Source: Heterostelium multicystogenum (taxonomy: Eukaryota; Evosea; Eumycetozoa; Acytosteliales; Acytosteliaceae). From it: DNA of 36,375 nt. Numbering within the stretch: position 1 is the first letter of the stretch; each line of letters begins with the position of its first letter. Made by a program: the position numbers and the translations under genes. Shown one piece after another: positions 10,890 to 22,608 of the stretch. The stretch covers positions 1 through 36,375 of the forward strand of contig RCNN01000401.1 in the NCBI GenBank assembly GCA_003667245.1, given 5' to 3'. The notes below the pieces were generated by a model, which did not search any database, was not told the origin of the DNA, and saw only the letters and a program-made list of their open reading frames with translations.

Positions 10890-12006
10890 TGAAATAACTA
10901 TAGCCAAATAAAAGGTGACATGTAAGAGTATAGTATAGTATATAATAGGACGATTGAAATGGAGATGAATTGGTGGGTTTAGTTCAATCAGTATATGATT
11001 TCAGTAAAAACGATTCGACCTCTTCCGTCGTTCCTCACTAATACACATTCAATTTCCAATTATTAATACGTTACCTTTTTTTATTAAGAGGTTGAAGAAT
11101 ATCTTTGAATATCTCGAGATTGAATTAGATCTTTTTTATTTTTATTTGACTGTTTTTGTTTCATTTCCAGGAAATAGATAATTATCCAACTGGATAATAA
11201 TACAACTACTCACATCAGAGGGGAAAGAATGGGAAAATATTATGGCAGAAACATCGTTTAACTGGAAAAAAAAGTAACAAAACCACCGACCATTTAATTC
11301 ATTGCTGGTTCTAGATTACTTTAATGGTTACAATGGATTGATTTGAATTAGTTTTGCTTACCAATAGATTGGAAGTTTTATTATTATTATTATTTTAAAG
11401 TTGATAGTATTGTTAGTTTTTTTTTTAGGGAGATACAAAGCAACATAGCACGACCTTACTTTACTTATTTAGGTAAGTCGTTTTTAAAGCACTTTTTAAA
11501 AAACTCCTTCACCACAAAAAACCACAATCAAAAAATTTGAAAAAACAATCAATCATCCACTAAATCTCAAATTAACTACAAGTTGTGCTGGCAAAACTGA
11601 AGCAACAACTTGCAGCGGTCCTTAAATATTCACCCCCACAAAAAACCAACAAGTGAATCTGATTGATTTACATTCTCAATAGTTAAATATACATTTTTTT
11701 GTTGTACCACACACTAGACCAGAGCAGACCACAACAAGCATTATGAACTTTTTACTGCAACTATAGTAGTAATCAACCATTTGCAAATCAGTAATTAAGT
11801 ATTCTAACTTATAAAGTGATTGATATATCACTGTTCAACACTGCTGCTGCTTTTCTCTTCACATCCATCACCATCATCATCATCATCCTCATTGTTACTC
11901 AAACAAAGAAATATCATTGCTTCATTTGTAGATTAGTTAGTTGTTATTATCCATCCATCCATCATCATTCATTCATTCATTCAAAAAGTCAAATAGAGTT
12001 GCAGAA
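10890..12006. other. AT-rich intergenic region
   Basis: No gene seen. It contains poly-A/T runs, CCATCATCATC-type microsatellites (about 11865-11890) and ATTC tandem repeats (about 11965-11980) just upstream of the next start codon. Confidence 0.55.
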
Positions 12007-12451
12007 ATGAAGCTAGCTAAAAGCAAAAAGGATAGTCAAGATAACATAGAAAACAAAGTTGCTCGGGCTAAAGTCGCCAAGAAAACCACCAGAGCTATAG
12101 ATGACAAGAAACTGACAAAGTCTAGTTTGGACAAGAAAACTACCAAACCTCAAAATAAATCAAAAATGACCAAACTCCAAAAGACAGATGATGAGACCGA
12201 TGGAGTAGAGTTACCCGAAAGTCCCGAAGATGCTATATATTTTAGAGTAAGATACTGGAAAGCTTGGTTATTTAAAGTGGTCCCTTATTAAAATTATTCA
12301 TAATTATTATAGAGATTGATGGAGAAAAATTGTTTGATATACTTCCGTGATTGTGATCTAAAAAGCCAAAGGGCTATATAAAGGCGAACCCTTAAATGAA
12401 AAACAAAAGAGAGCCTTTAAAAAACTAAAAACTCAAAATCTAATTGAATAA
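12007..12451 (+). CDS. Lys-rich small protein, paralog A (one-base frameshift)
   Basis: I do not recognise the family. Exon 1 (12007-12246) encodes a Lys-rich N-terminus with DKK and TTK-type repeats and ends SPEDAIYFR. The intron is 12247-12312. Exon 2 continues RLMEKNCLIYFRDCDLKSQ, then hits an early stop because of one extra A near 12400-12402. Removing that base restores GLYKGEPLNEKQKR and a stop at 12449-12451. The restored tail matches paralog B at 14582-14987 closely, and both introns sit at the same codon, so this is a duplicate gene. The predicted length is about 125 residues. The basic N-terminus suggests nucleic-acid or nuclear association, an inference from composition only. Confidence 0.75.
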
Positions 12452-12888
12452 CATCTAAACTGGACCGGATGGAAACTGGTCGAACCTTATTCCTGCTTCG
12501 AAAATAGACATCCTAATAGAATTTAATGTCTATCCTATCATATATTATAAATCACTAGTTGCTGCATATTAAAATAAATATGTCTTGACACTATTGTATT
12601 ACACTCTAAGATCTTTTTTTAAAGGTGAATGTTTCATAAATGTAGTTTAAAATAGTATTACACAACCAATCTTCCAATGTATACAATATATATAAGAAAT
12701 GAAAGATTTTAAAAATTATCATTGATTGGATTTGAAATCTTTAAGTGGAAAGTGTAGTTCAATTGATTTGTCTCTCCCTCCAAAATTTTCATTTCATTTG
12801 AATTTCAAAATTGTTTAAGCAAAGTGAGTCAAATCAATGTTAGATTTAAGTATTGGTATTTCCTGATAAATAGAATAGTATTAAAAGA
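12452..12888. other. Intergenic region
   Basis: Short AT-rich spacer between paralog A and the Sld5 gene. Nothing specific is seen. Confidence 0.55.
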
Positions 12889-13779
12889 ATGATCAATCAA
12901 ATATTGGATGATAATAGTAATAGTCATGCAGTAAATAAATTACAGGAGCTGAAACAGCTGTGGATCAACGAAAAATCAACTGCCGATATACTTCCCTATA
13001 GAAAACAACTTGTGTTAGACATCATTGAAGATATACAGACAAAGGAAGAGTTGTGCACAACAGATATTGAAACTGCAGCACTTCAGTTCACAGCAAACAT
13101 ATATGAAATGGAGGTAGAAAGATTAAAGTATCTAATAAAATCATATCTTAGAACGAGATTGCAAAAGGTAATAATCAAACTACAATCTTGCTATGAATGG
13201 CAAGCAAACTGTTATCTTCTTAGCTACTAACTACAGTATTAGATCGAGAGATATCATTCATATATATTAAAGAACGAGATTGTCAAGCAGAAGTTATCTG
13301 ATTCTGAGCTTCAATACTGTATAAAGTATGTAACAAGAGACGACGAGGACAACAGTGATTGAGTTCAAAATACTAATGGTTGAGTGTAAAGATATGCCAA
13401 TTTAATAGATAATCATTTCAGCCAATCATTTCTCCAGCACATACCTGGGTTTTCAAGGATAGAGCCAAATAGTTGTATGTTTAACTATTGAGGTTAGATA
13501 TGTTGATAATGAGACTTCTAACTTGTGTAATCCTTTACAGATCAATCACCAAATATAGATAGTTTTATTTTTTGTTCACCATCAGAAAATATTGGTACTG
13601 TCCAGATTGAAGAGTATGTAATTCTTTCATTCATTTACAAGTGTTTGTTTATACTGACAAGCTTGCTTTTTTAATTCAACAGTGATTTAAGTATAGATTT
13701 CCAAAAAGGAGATATATACTTAATTAAATACAGTTCCATAAGTTCATTGGTGGAGAGTGGTAAAATGAATATGATATGA
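12889..13779 (+). CDS. sld5: GINS complex subunit Sld5
   Basis: Sld5 is one of four subunits of GINS, part of the CMG replicative helicase, and acts in the nucleus at origins and forks. Five exons (12889-13167, 13243-13325, 13422-13474, 13541-13613, 13683-13779) join without any frame error into 194 residues, a little shorter than animal Sld5. Family marks are LKQLWINEKSTADILPY in the N-terminal helical domain, then IYEMEVERLKYLIKSYLRTRLQKI, the A-domain core. The C-terminal B domain is seen as DSFIFCSPSENIGTVQIE and GDIYLIKYSSISSLVESGKM. The exon 2/3 junction is the least certain: the donor at 13326 drops about ten residues that animal Sld5 has, and a longer exon 2 (to about 13365) is possible. 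The gene lies between the two copies of an unrelated Lys-rich gene. Confidence 0.9.
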
Positions 13780-14581
13780 TTATGATGATGATGATTGATG
13801 ATTGATGATGATAGTAGAAAGAGAAGCTGGAAATGAATTGGATGCTTGTGTGGTGCTGCTAGTGGTAGAAATGTATTCTACAACACGATATTGCTATATT
13901 CATATAAATATTTTACAACATGTCACTTTCCATAATAGAGAAACTCTGATTTGCTGCCAATTAGAGTTAGTGGGACTATTCTGTAAAGTAGATGTGTTGT
14001 TTTAAAGGCAATATATAAATTAGGTATGGGGTGAGATTCCAATAATATTAACAATAACAATAATAACAGCAACAACACATTGGCAGAATTTAAAAATAGC
14101 AAGTTAGCTGCCAAGCCTAAAACACTTTTTTTTCATCACGTGATCAACTTCCAACCAACACTTGCAGCTTGCACCACCTACATCAATAAATTTAATTTAA
14201 CCCCCAAAAAACAACAAATATTCTCTGCGATGACTGTCAATGGAAGTGAATCTTTCTTTCTCAATAGTTTAATATAATCAATAGATAACATTAAATATAC
14301 ATCTAAATTAAACACAATGAGCAAGTGTGTGTGAGTGTGAGAGAGAGAACAACTTGGTTTTTTGATTGGCAATAAAAACAACAACATCACACTTGCAATT
14401 ATAATTATTAAATTAAGTAATAATGTGTTAAATGCAACATTCATAGACGTTATTATTAAAGAAATAAATTCTTCTGGATCAGCTTTATTCACTTCACCTT
14501 AAATAACTTAACTTTAGTTTTATTGTTATTCACTCAAAAACAGTTATTCATCATCATAACAAATTTTATACAAAGCAAACA
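13780..14581. other. Intergenic region
   Basis: No convincing gene. A 65-codon frame at 14080-14277 has no family features and unlike-coding composition. There are GAT repeats near 13780-13812 and a GT/GA-rich run near 14322-14347. Confidence 0.55.
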
Positions 14582-14987
14582 ATGAAAGTGGCTAAAGAAA
14601 CTAAAGATTGTAAAATGAGTAAATCCAAAGTAGAGAAGAAACCTCACCAAGCCAAAACAGACAAGAAACCTACTAAATTAAAAGTAGATAAAAAACCTAT
14701 GAAAAATATAAAGATCGATGAAGATTCTATAGATCCAGTAGAAATTAAAGAAAGCCCCCAAGATGCCATATATTTCAGGGTAAGTATATAATTATGGAAC
14801 TATATTGATTTTCAAAATTCAAATATTTATTAATATATTCTAAATATAGAGATTGATGTTCAAAAATTTCCAAGTATATTGTCGAGACTGTTACTTGAAA
14901 ACTCAAGGATTGTATAAAGGTGAACCTATGACTGAGAAACAAAAAAGAGTTTATACAAAACTGAAATTAAAAAAGTTAATTAACTAA
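14582..14987 (+). CDS. Lys-rich small protein, paralog B (intact)
   Basis: This is the intact sister of the gene at 12007. Exons 14582-14779 and 14850-14987 join in phase 0 across a 70 bp intron to give 111 residues. The N-terminal half is Lys-rich with repeated DKKPTK/DKKPMK motifs. The C-terminal half holds the shared block: SPQDAIYFR, RLMFKN, RDCYLKTQGLYKGEP, EKQKR and a basic end. The intron falls at the same codon in both copies. The family is unknown to me. Divergence is greater in the Lys-rich half than in the C-terminal block, so the latter is probably the functional domain. Confidence 0.8.
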
Positions 14988-15160
14988 GATATGGAATGGA
15001 AAGAATAACCATTACTAAAATATTAATTATACTCGACACAATTCACAATTTAAATAATCTTTTAATAAAGACTGTACAGCTTCCTATAAATCCAGCATAC
15101 AACAAGTATGAATGATTTTATTTGTCACTGATTGGAATACACTTAGAAATACATATTTAA

Positions 15161-18078
15161 TTAGAACCAACTCCTTAAAGATGATTTTTTCTTGGGCTTT
15201 CTCTGTTGTTGTTGTTGTTGTTGCTCTTGTTGCTGTTGTTGCTGTTGTTGTTGCTCTTGTTGTTGATGAGCTTGTTGTTGGGATGCAATGTCTGGTGTTG
15301 ATGAAACAAAAGCAGACTCTGGTGTCGACACTTTACTGTGTTTGAGCACAAAGGCCTTCAAATCTTCAGAAAAGCAAATCAAATCCTTCGAAATCTTTGC
15401 GTTTTGAATTTGAGATATTCTTGCTTCGCACCATAATCGTACTGAACGCAAGTCGTATTGTTTAGAAAATTGGAACATGTGCATCAGAGAGCTGTTGTCA
15501 ATGGAGGGTCTGATAACTACAGAACAAAGATCCTTTGCTCTGGCTATCTGATGGAAATCAGCAAGAATAACAAGATCAATACACTCGTTTGGATCGCTTG
15601 GAACCTCGTTGCAGTAGAAGAAGTGAAGTAGATTTTTGAAAGATGATAGTGTCACATCGTAGATATTGATGGAATTCATTGATCCTTCGATGAAATTGCC
15701 GGCCAACATCATCTTAAAGTATTTGGAACGAAGACACAGCAGTACTTTGAAAGATTTTACCTCAGTAACAGTACCAGATGGCTCATGTATTTTGAAACTA
15801 ATATCGTAGAGAGAGTCAGCAAATTCTGTATTGCTCAATTTCTTGAAATCCTCTGACAAATTCGATGAAGGAATGACTCTAGTGACTTTGACTTTCCAAT
15901 GTTGCATAGAATGCCAATCTTTCAACTCCCAAGCAATGTTGAAAGTACGCCAATTTCATCAATATAATCTTGGAGCTAAATTTTAATATAGTAAGTATTG
16001 TATTAAGTTCGATGAATGATTTTCTATATTTACTTACCAGTGGGACATGGTCAGTGTATACAAATTTGATAAATAGATTTAAAGATTCAAGGCTAGTTTG
16101 TGGGAAATCAATGTAGATTATGTTTGTCGACAGTTCTGGAAGTTATATTGTAGGTTATAGAGATCTTTAGGGAGTTTTCTTTGTTTGGATTCTTGATTTC
16201 ATCAGCAATTAGTGAAGCTAGTTTGGGAACTCTACATGCCACCACGGAGCGGTGGCAATTAATAAATCTGTCTGGACCATTTTTTACCAGTGAATCTGAG
16301 ATCTACAAAGGATTCGTCGCTCAATAGTGAGGCTAGCTCTGAACCATAGATGTTGTGACCACTTGAAAGTGAAATTAAAGAGGAGTTTCCACGGCGGCTA
16401 TCTTAAACACCGTTGAGTTGTTTGGAATCTGAACTTTTGTGAAATTGCATATGTCTCTTATTTTTTCACCTGTTCCACACTGCGATAATGAGCTATCACC
16501 GAATGTGAATACTTCACCTGTATCTGATAGCACTACAACATGCTCGTATCCTACCTCAATTGTATTGATTGGATAGGGGAGCAGTGGTCTAACTAGCTGT
16601 GGCTCAGATGTATATGTTTTTGAACCAGGTAATAGTGTACCAAGTTGATTATGTATATTGTTTCCCCAGGTGTAAATAGCATTGTTTTCGGTAAGAACTG
16701 CATTGAAATTGGATCCTGCTCCTATTTTTTTAACTTTCGACCCTATATTTACCATTCGAGGTACATGCCCACCTCCATCGTGTCCTAAACGTCCATCTAC
16801 ATTTGAACCAAATGTATATACATCTCCGCTGACAGTGAGAACCATCGAATGCCAGTTTCCGCATGAAATCTGTGTGACAGGTGGCAAACCTGTGATTATC
16901 TGGGTGTTGATTGTGAAAGATAACCACATCATATCCGAGATTGCCATGCAATCCTTTACCCCAAGAAAATACTTTTCCATTTTCAGCAAGTGCCAGAGAA
17001 AACTCTTGTCCGCAGGCAATCGATTTGATTTTCTCACCCTCAAAGGAAGGTATGATCTTGGAATTCAATACTTCATTATCGCCTAATCCAAGTCTTCCAC
17101 CGGATCCATTACCCCACGCATATTTACGATACCAATTTCATCAAGAGCCAAACTGTGATCCTTTCCACAGGCAATCGATATGATCTGCTTATTTTTGAAA
17201 GCACTTATCATTGATGGAATGCAGATATCATCTTTTGTAGGGTGTCCCAATTTGCCATAGCTGCAGAGTCCCCAACTATATACATTTCCAGTATCAGTTA
17301 GCATCACTGCAAAATTCTGTCCAAATTTGATGGCAGTTGGGGCATGTTCGTAGTGATTAAAAAGAACTCCAGTTGGTGTTCCAACGGAGACCAACGAAAG
17401 AGAAGTAGTCAGCATCTGACCCCATTGGTATATAGGTACATTGGTTCCACTGGATCCATTGCTCACAGTCAGTTTAGATGATGCAAGCTTCTTTAGAATA
17501 TTTATACACTCGGAGTTATCCAGCCAAACTGCAATGTCCAAAGCAGTTAAATTCCTATTGTCCAAAACGCTGCCATCGACTCCATTCTCAACGAGGCTTT
17601 GCAAAAACCGTGTGTTTTTATAAATTGTAGCTATATGTAATGGTGTCTTTCAAAGTACTGCTGTTAGTCATGGCACATTCCCAAACTCACAAAAAAAGAG
17701 AGTCGACTTACTTCATCATTTATATTCTTTTGAGAAAAGATGGAAATAATTTCTGATTTGCTGACTTTGGAATTTTTTTTTTTTAAGGATCAGGACCACT
17801 TCGGAAAGGAAGTTGTATGCCCACCACTGTGGTATCATTGCCGCTGCATGGAATACAGAATTTTGTGAGGAATCCTGTTTATAGAGAACAGCGACTGTCG
17901 CGTCGAATGAAAGAGGAGCATTCTTGAGATATTCCATAAACATCGAGTGCATGAGTAAATCTCGCCAAACGAAACTCTCCGATTCCAAACGCTGTCCTAA
18001 ACCAAGTATAGTAGCCTGCATTTCTCTACTGTAAGAACTAAAGTCATCTGTATCTTCATCATCAAAATAATCATTCAT
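15161..18078 (-). CDS. Ankyrin / RCC1 / BTB protein, IBtk-like (frame-broken)
   Basis: The domain order matches animal IBtk, a Cullin-3 substrate adaptor and inhibitor of Bruton kinase: ankyrin repeats, RCC1 repeats, then BTB domains. From the start at 18078 come an acidic N-terminus and an ankyrin repeat (TPLHIAT, then LTALDIAVW). RCC1 blades follow (VYSWGLCSYGKLG, VFSWGKGLHGNLG, VYTFGSNVDGRLG). Next are a first BTB segment (GSELASLL, FVDLRF, PQTSLESLNLFIKFVYT), a second BTB domain (IHEPSGTVTEVKSFKVLLCLRSKYF), and a poly-Q tail ending SLRSWF. Introns lie near 17649-17710 and in the linker near 15975-16040. The frame is shifted at several points, including the T run 17773-17784, 17121-17128, about 16914, 16376-16378, 16280-16285, about 16140 and about 15945. 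Each time the next domain continues in the adjacent frame. A ubiquitin-ligase adaptor role is inferred from the family; dictyostelids have no Btk, so that function would not carry over. Confidence 0.82.
15184..15285 (-). repeat. Poly-Q (CAA/CAG) tract in the BTB protein C-terminus
   Basis: On the coding strand an interrupted CAA-rich run encodes more than 30 Gln with a few Glu, His and Ala, directly before the C-terminal basic end of the IBtk-like protein. Such tracts are common in dictyostelid proteins. Confidence 0.85.
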
Positions 18079-18841
18079 TCTTTTCTACAAATTGGTTACT
18101 ACTACTACTTTGACCACTATATATTTACTAATTAGTTAGTTATACAACTGATGTTTTTTGTTTTTTTTTAATGAAAAAACCCATCTTATTAATGTAAATT
18201 CGATATAAAAGTTATATTATTTATATATATAATAATCTCATCAAAGATATATAATCTTTGAGAGTGTCTTGATTCTGTGAGTGAATACTTAGAAAGTAGA
18301 TTTTGTGTGTTATATTTTGGTCTTTTTTCAATCAAAAAAACACAAATTTAAGCAAATCACGTGATCAAAAATATTTTTTGAGAACTAAATTAAAAGATCA
18401 GAAATAAATGAAAAATTCATAGAATTTTGTTTGGAATTATTTAATAGCCTATTTTTATTTCTCTCTTTATCTTACAGTTAACTAGATTTTAAACTTTTTA
18501 ATTCTTCATTCATTTATCAATTAATCAAATGACAAACACAAACATGTAGACCATTTGATTTTGATCATGATGAACGATGATGATCAATTTACAACAAGAG
18601 GCAATTTGGATTGACCAGACTGATTGATTTAGGACAGGCACTGCAAATTAAAAAAAATTAAATAAAAAACGAAATAAATTTAAATGAATAAACAAATTAT
18701 ATTAATTTTTGTAATTATTTTGAATAAAAAAAAAAAGGTTATTGAATTATCTGCAAACTCAACTAGTAATAACTTGTTTGCTATATAAGAACAACCTAGA
18801 TCAGTTGTGTTGTTCAATTCAATTAGTAGTATCTTACGAAG
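18079..18841. other. Intergenic region between divergent genes
   Basis: AT-rich spacer with poly-T runs. It contains a perfect 8-bp-stem hairpin at 18241-18261 (TCAAAGAT, 5-base loop, ATCTTTGA). It should hold promoters for the IBtk-like gene (leftward) and hslV (rightward). No gene is seen. Confidence 0.55.
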
Positions 18842-19713
18842 ATGTTGAAGTTAATTAATCAATTCAAGAATACAGCTGTTAGCTTTCCATCAGCGGTCGC
18901 TGGTGCAACTCCATTGTTTGGAGCTGGTGCTGCTGCTGCTGCTTTTGAGCGGAAGCTGTGGACGAATGAACTACCATAATGGTAATAGCTATGGCCATCC
19001 ACAGTTCTATGCTAACTACGCTGCCGATCCAATGAGAAAGAAGGCAACCACCATTTTGTCTGTTTCGTCGTGGTAACAAGGTCGTCATCATTGGCGACGG
19101 TCAGGTGACCCAGGGCCACTCGATTGTCAAGCCAAACGCAAAGAAAATCAGAAAGCTGGCCGATGGCAAGATTATTGCAGGTTTCGCAGGTTCGGTTGCC
19201 GACGCTTTCACTTTGTTTGAGCTGCTTGAGAAGAAGCTTGTTGAGCACCGTGGATTGCTGCTCAAGTCGTGCGTCGAGTTGGCACAGCAGTGGCGTACCG
19301 ACAAGTTCTACCGTCGACTTGAAGCAAGTCTCATCGTCGCTGACAAGGACATCACCCTGAACATTGACGGTAATGGAGATGTTCTCGAGCCAAATGACGG
19401 TGTTTTGGCTATTGGAAGCGGTGGTGAATTTGCACTGTCCGCAGCAAGAGCATTGCTCACAGTCCCAGAGCTAGATGCCGAAGATATTGCCAGACGCTCC
19501 ATGAAGATCGCAGCAGACATTTGTATATACACAAACCACAATTTCATTTTAGAATCAATCGATTTAGACCCATCATCTACACCATCACCTTCATCAACCC
19601 AATACGCACAGAAAATAGATTTATCACAGCAACCAAATTCAACAACTGACAACAATACTACTTCAACAACTTCTACAACAAACACAACTTCGACTACCCC
19701 CTCAAATCCATGA
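18842..19713 (+). CDS. hslV: HslV, ATP-dependent protease subunit (ClpQ), mitochondrial type
   Basis: HslV is the proteasome-like threonine protease of the bacterial HslVU complex; in eukaryotes it is known sporadically from protist mitochondria. The mature N-terminus ATTILSV carries the catalytic Thr pair, followed by [67 protein letters not shown] and ICIYTNHN, all canonical. About 65 residues before the Thr are Asn/Ala/Arg-bearing and acid-poor at the start, fitting a mitochondrial presequence and propeptide removed before Thr1. Two single-base shifts (about 18950 and 19067-19069) break the N-terminal part; the second lies inside the first strand, in SVRRGNK. The protein has a 45-residue Ser/Thr/Asn/Pro tail (about 19555-19713) not present in bacterial HslV. 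HslU is not in this window. Confidence 0.93.
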
Positions 19714-21399
19714 AAATACATGTATAGCACAATACAGCCACCATTATCACAGCAGCACAGATAACAATAATAATAAAATACTAATGTAGGCAAACACAAG
19801 CAAACACATAAAAGTTTAGTTTGCTATCGTTGATCAATCAATGAATCAATCTAACCACAAGTTATTCTTCGAAGAATAAGATTTAACATTGTTTTATTTT
19901 TAAACAGTAACCACGTCTATTAATAAGATTAATCACATAGCCAATCACTTTATGTATATCTCAACATTTATGTGTTCTTCTTAGTTTAATATATATATTC
20001 TAATAAGGGAGTGTTGGCCCACAATGTTGGTATTAATATTTTTACACGAACACATTCAACTAAACTAATTTAAACTCAGTGCAAACATTGACATACATCA
20101 TGTTGACAGTGGGGGTGGCGAATCGAATGATTAATTTACATTTGATTTAAGTAGTGTTCGGTTTAAATGTGATGATAGTGTGTATTCTGAATGATGGAAT
20201 TGGGTGGTATATTTTTAATATAAAGGTACAAGATTAGATTGTTATTGTTTTAAGATGGTTTGTTTAACCAAACTCTGTTTTAATTTCTTCACAAATAGAG
20301 TATGATTGAATTGTTTTGTTCATCTGAAAAATAGAAGATTCTCTTAAATAAGGTAGTCAAAGTCAACGTCACTTAGAAATGATTGTAATGTGTTATTTAG
20401 AAATACTTTGAGAACTTTTATCATGGTATGTTTATTGAATGCTATCTTTATTATAAATTTAGACTTTTGTTCCAATTATTCAGTTATTTTAAAATAGGAG
20501 GATTAATACTTAAATAAATATATAAGATCTTTTTCCAAGTTCTTATATATATATATATATAATTAATTATTTATTAAAATATCAACCATTAAATAGATCC
20601 TATAAGAATTTAATAAACAATTTATTAATTTAAAATACAATTATAAAGGTTTGTATATAATATCTCTTTAGACATATCATAGACATCTGATTTAAATCAA
20701 CAACGAGTTTATATTTATGATTTGGTACTAGAAATGGTACTTGAAATAATATTTGGGAGATAGGTATACTTCTATACAATCAACCACCTCACTTTTTTGT
20801 TTTGTATTTTTTATTATTTATCAATGATTTTATAATTCTCAAATGTTATTATTATTATCTAGATAGATATAAACCACCTATCTTCTTAAACACATCGGAA
20901 TCAAATCAATATTATTGTTTGGATGGTATTGATATTAAATTTATATCAATCAAATTAAAAAAAATAATATTTGTTTATTTTTAAAATAGACAGGTTTATA
21001 TTGTGATAGATCATTAATTAACTGATATACTGACATTTTAAAATGTATGGTGTTGGATAGATAGTGCTTGATGCGGATTGATACACCCTCTCTCACTATC
21101 ACACCAAAAGAATAATTATCAATTTATCAACTCTCCCCATACTTTTCACACTTTTTCACTCTCACTAAATCAATCACAAAACCAAACAACAAACATATGA
21201 TTGTATTTTTGGATTGATATATTTAAAATTGTATTAATTATTATATTTTTAAATCAATATAATATATATATCTAATTTTTATATTAATAATTATTCTTTT
21301 ATATTTATAGTTTTTTTGTTTTCCAATATTTATAACTACTAAATAATATTCAATTTATACTATTAATTATTAATTAAAATATAATTATAAATTAAAAAG
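19714..21399. other. AT-rich intergenic region with possible gene relic
   Basis: Mostly stop-dense AT-rich sequence. Two short open stretches, about 20690-20762 and 20862-20983, have plausible protein-like composition and can be linked by a GTATAC..CTAG intron if one G is missing (see findings). No start or end is evident, so I do not call a gene. Confidence 0.4.
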
Positions 21400-22450
21400 A
21401 TGGATTCTTTAGAAGAAGTTGAAAATAGTAATAATAATAATAATAACAATACAACTCAAAATCCAAATGAACAAAGAATAAATAATAATGAAAATATAGA
21501 AAATGAAAGTAATCCAAGTGAGACCAACAGTAGTGATGGTCAAATGATTGAGAATGATGATGAATTTGCTGGAATAGAATTGTTGACTCAGGAGGAGCTG
21601 ATCGATATTATTAAGGAGATTAGAGAGGAGTATTACAATTTGAAGGACAAATATCGTGGTCTGAAAAAGTCGGTCTTGAACCAACAAAAAGAAATAAGAT
21701 TCCAGAGAAATCTGCTAGCCGAGCGTGAGGACCTTCTGTTGCAACTACAATGGGACCCATCACAAGATAAATCCTATATTCATGACGAAGATGAGGTCAA
21801 GAAACAGAAGAACCAAGCAATGCTTGACCAAATGCGTATCATGGAGAAAGGCATCTTTGATCGTGACGACAAGATTGCAATTCTCCAGAAGACAATTGAG
21901 AATCTCATTGTAAATCAAATCAACGGTGGAACCCTTCCATCGAGCTACAGCACCAATAATATCGAAATGAACACCATCAGCTCCAGTGGCGGATCTAACA
22001 ACTCCACTCCCTTGGAGCAGTCGCCTGCAAACGCAATTCCACCTGTCACCAAGAAGATCTCTGAGTACCCATTATCCTACAAGGAGAAGGATGTCGTCGA
22101 ACTCTACACCCCAACCGAGTACCAATTGCCAGGTGGTCGCGCACCAGCTCGCAGTCCATCGTTCTGGCAATCACCATCAGGATTCCTCTCCTACTGGGTT
22201 GGTTGGGACACTCCTACCGAAGAGAGTATCTCAGAGCCAGATGACAAAGCCACCAGTTCAAACTCTGTAAAACCAAAGCCACCACAATCCTACCCAATCA
22301 ACAGCAACGTGTCAGCACCCACCAAAAACCTTTTCACCCTCGTCCTCTGAGCCAAACCCCGTCATTAGTATACCCAAAATGACCTCAAGCACCACCACCA
22401 CCACCACAACAACCAGCACATTACCGTCCACCTTACCAGCTATTCATTAG
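21400..22450 (+). CDS. Coiled-coil protein, unknown function
   Basis: I do not recognise the family. A poly-Asn/acidic N-terminus leads into a predicted coiled coil (about residues 60-125) with ELIDIIKEIREEYYNLKDKYRGLKK-like heptads. A second helical segment sits near MLDQMRIMEKGIFDRDDK. A Ser/Pro/Thr-rich region follows, with a conserved-looking patch (YELYTPTEY-like acidic motif, then SPSFWQSPSGFLSYWVGWDTP). The clean frame stops at 22350. One extra T in the run at 22331-22334 would instead continue it through SPSSSEPNPVISIPK and a poly-Thr tail to a stop at 22448-22450, which fits the low-complexity style better. The start ATG follows an A-rich leader, as is typical. Role unknown; the Trp-rich patch may be a binding motif. 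Confidence 0.7.
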
Positions 22451-22608
22451 TCAGATTAGATTCTATTTACTTAGAACTATAAATATAGTAGTATTATTAT
22501 TAATAGTAGTAGTTTAAATATTAAAATAAAAAAAAAAACTTTAGATATAGATAAACAAAAAGATAGCTAGCTATTTCATTCATTGCTTCTTGCAGGAGAT
22601 CTGATAAG

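Noticed and set aside
13802..14005. 67-codon plus-strand frame after Sld5
   Set aside because: It begins in a GAT repeat, lacks homology features and overlaps the Sld5 3' untranslated region.
19996..20010. CCCACAA string as a DUSE-type small-RNA promoter element
   Set aside because: The first base does not fit the consensus as I recall it, and no structured RNA or TATA spacing follows.
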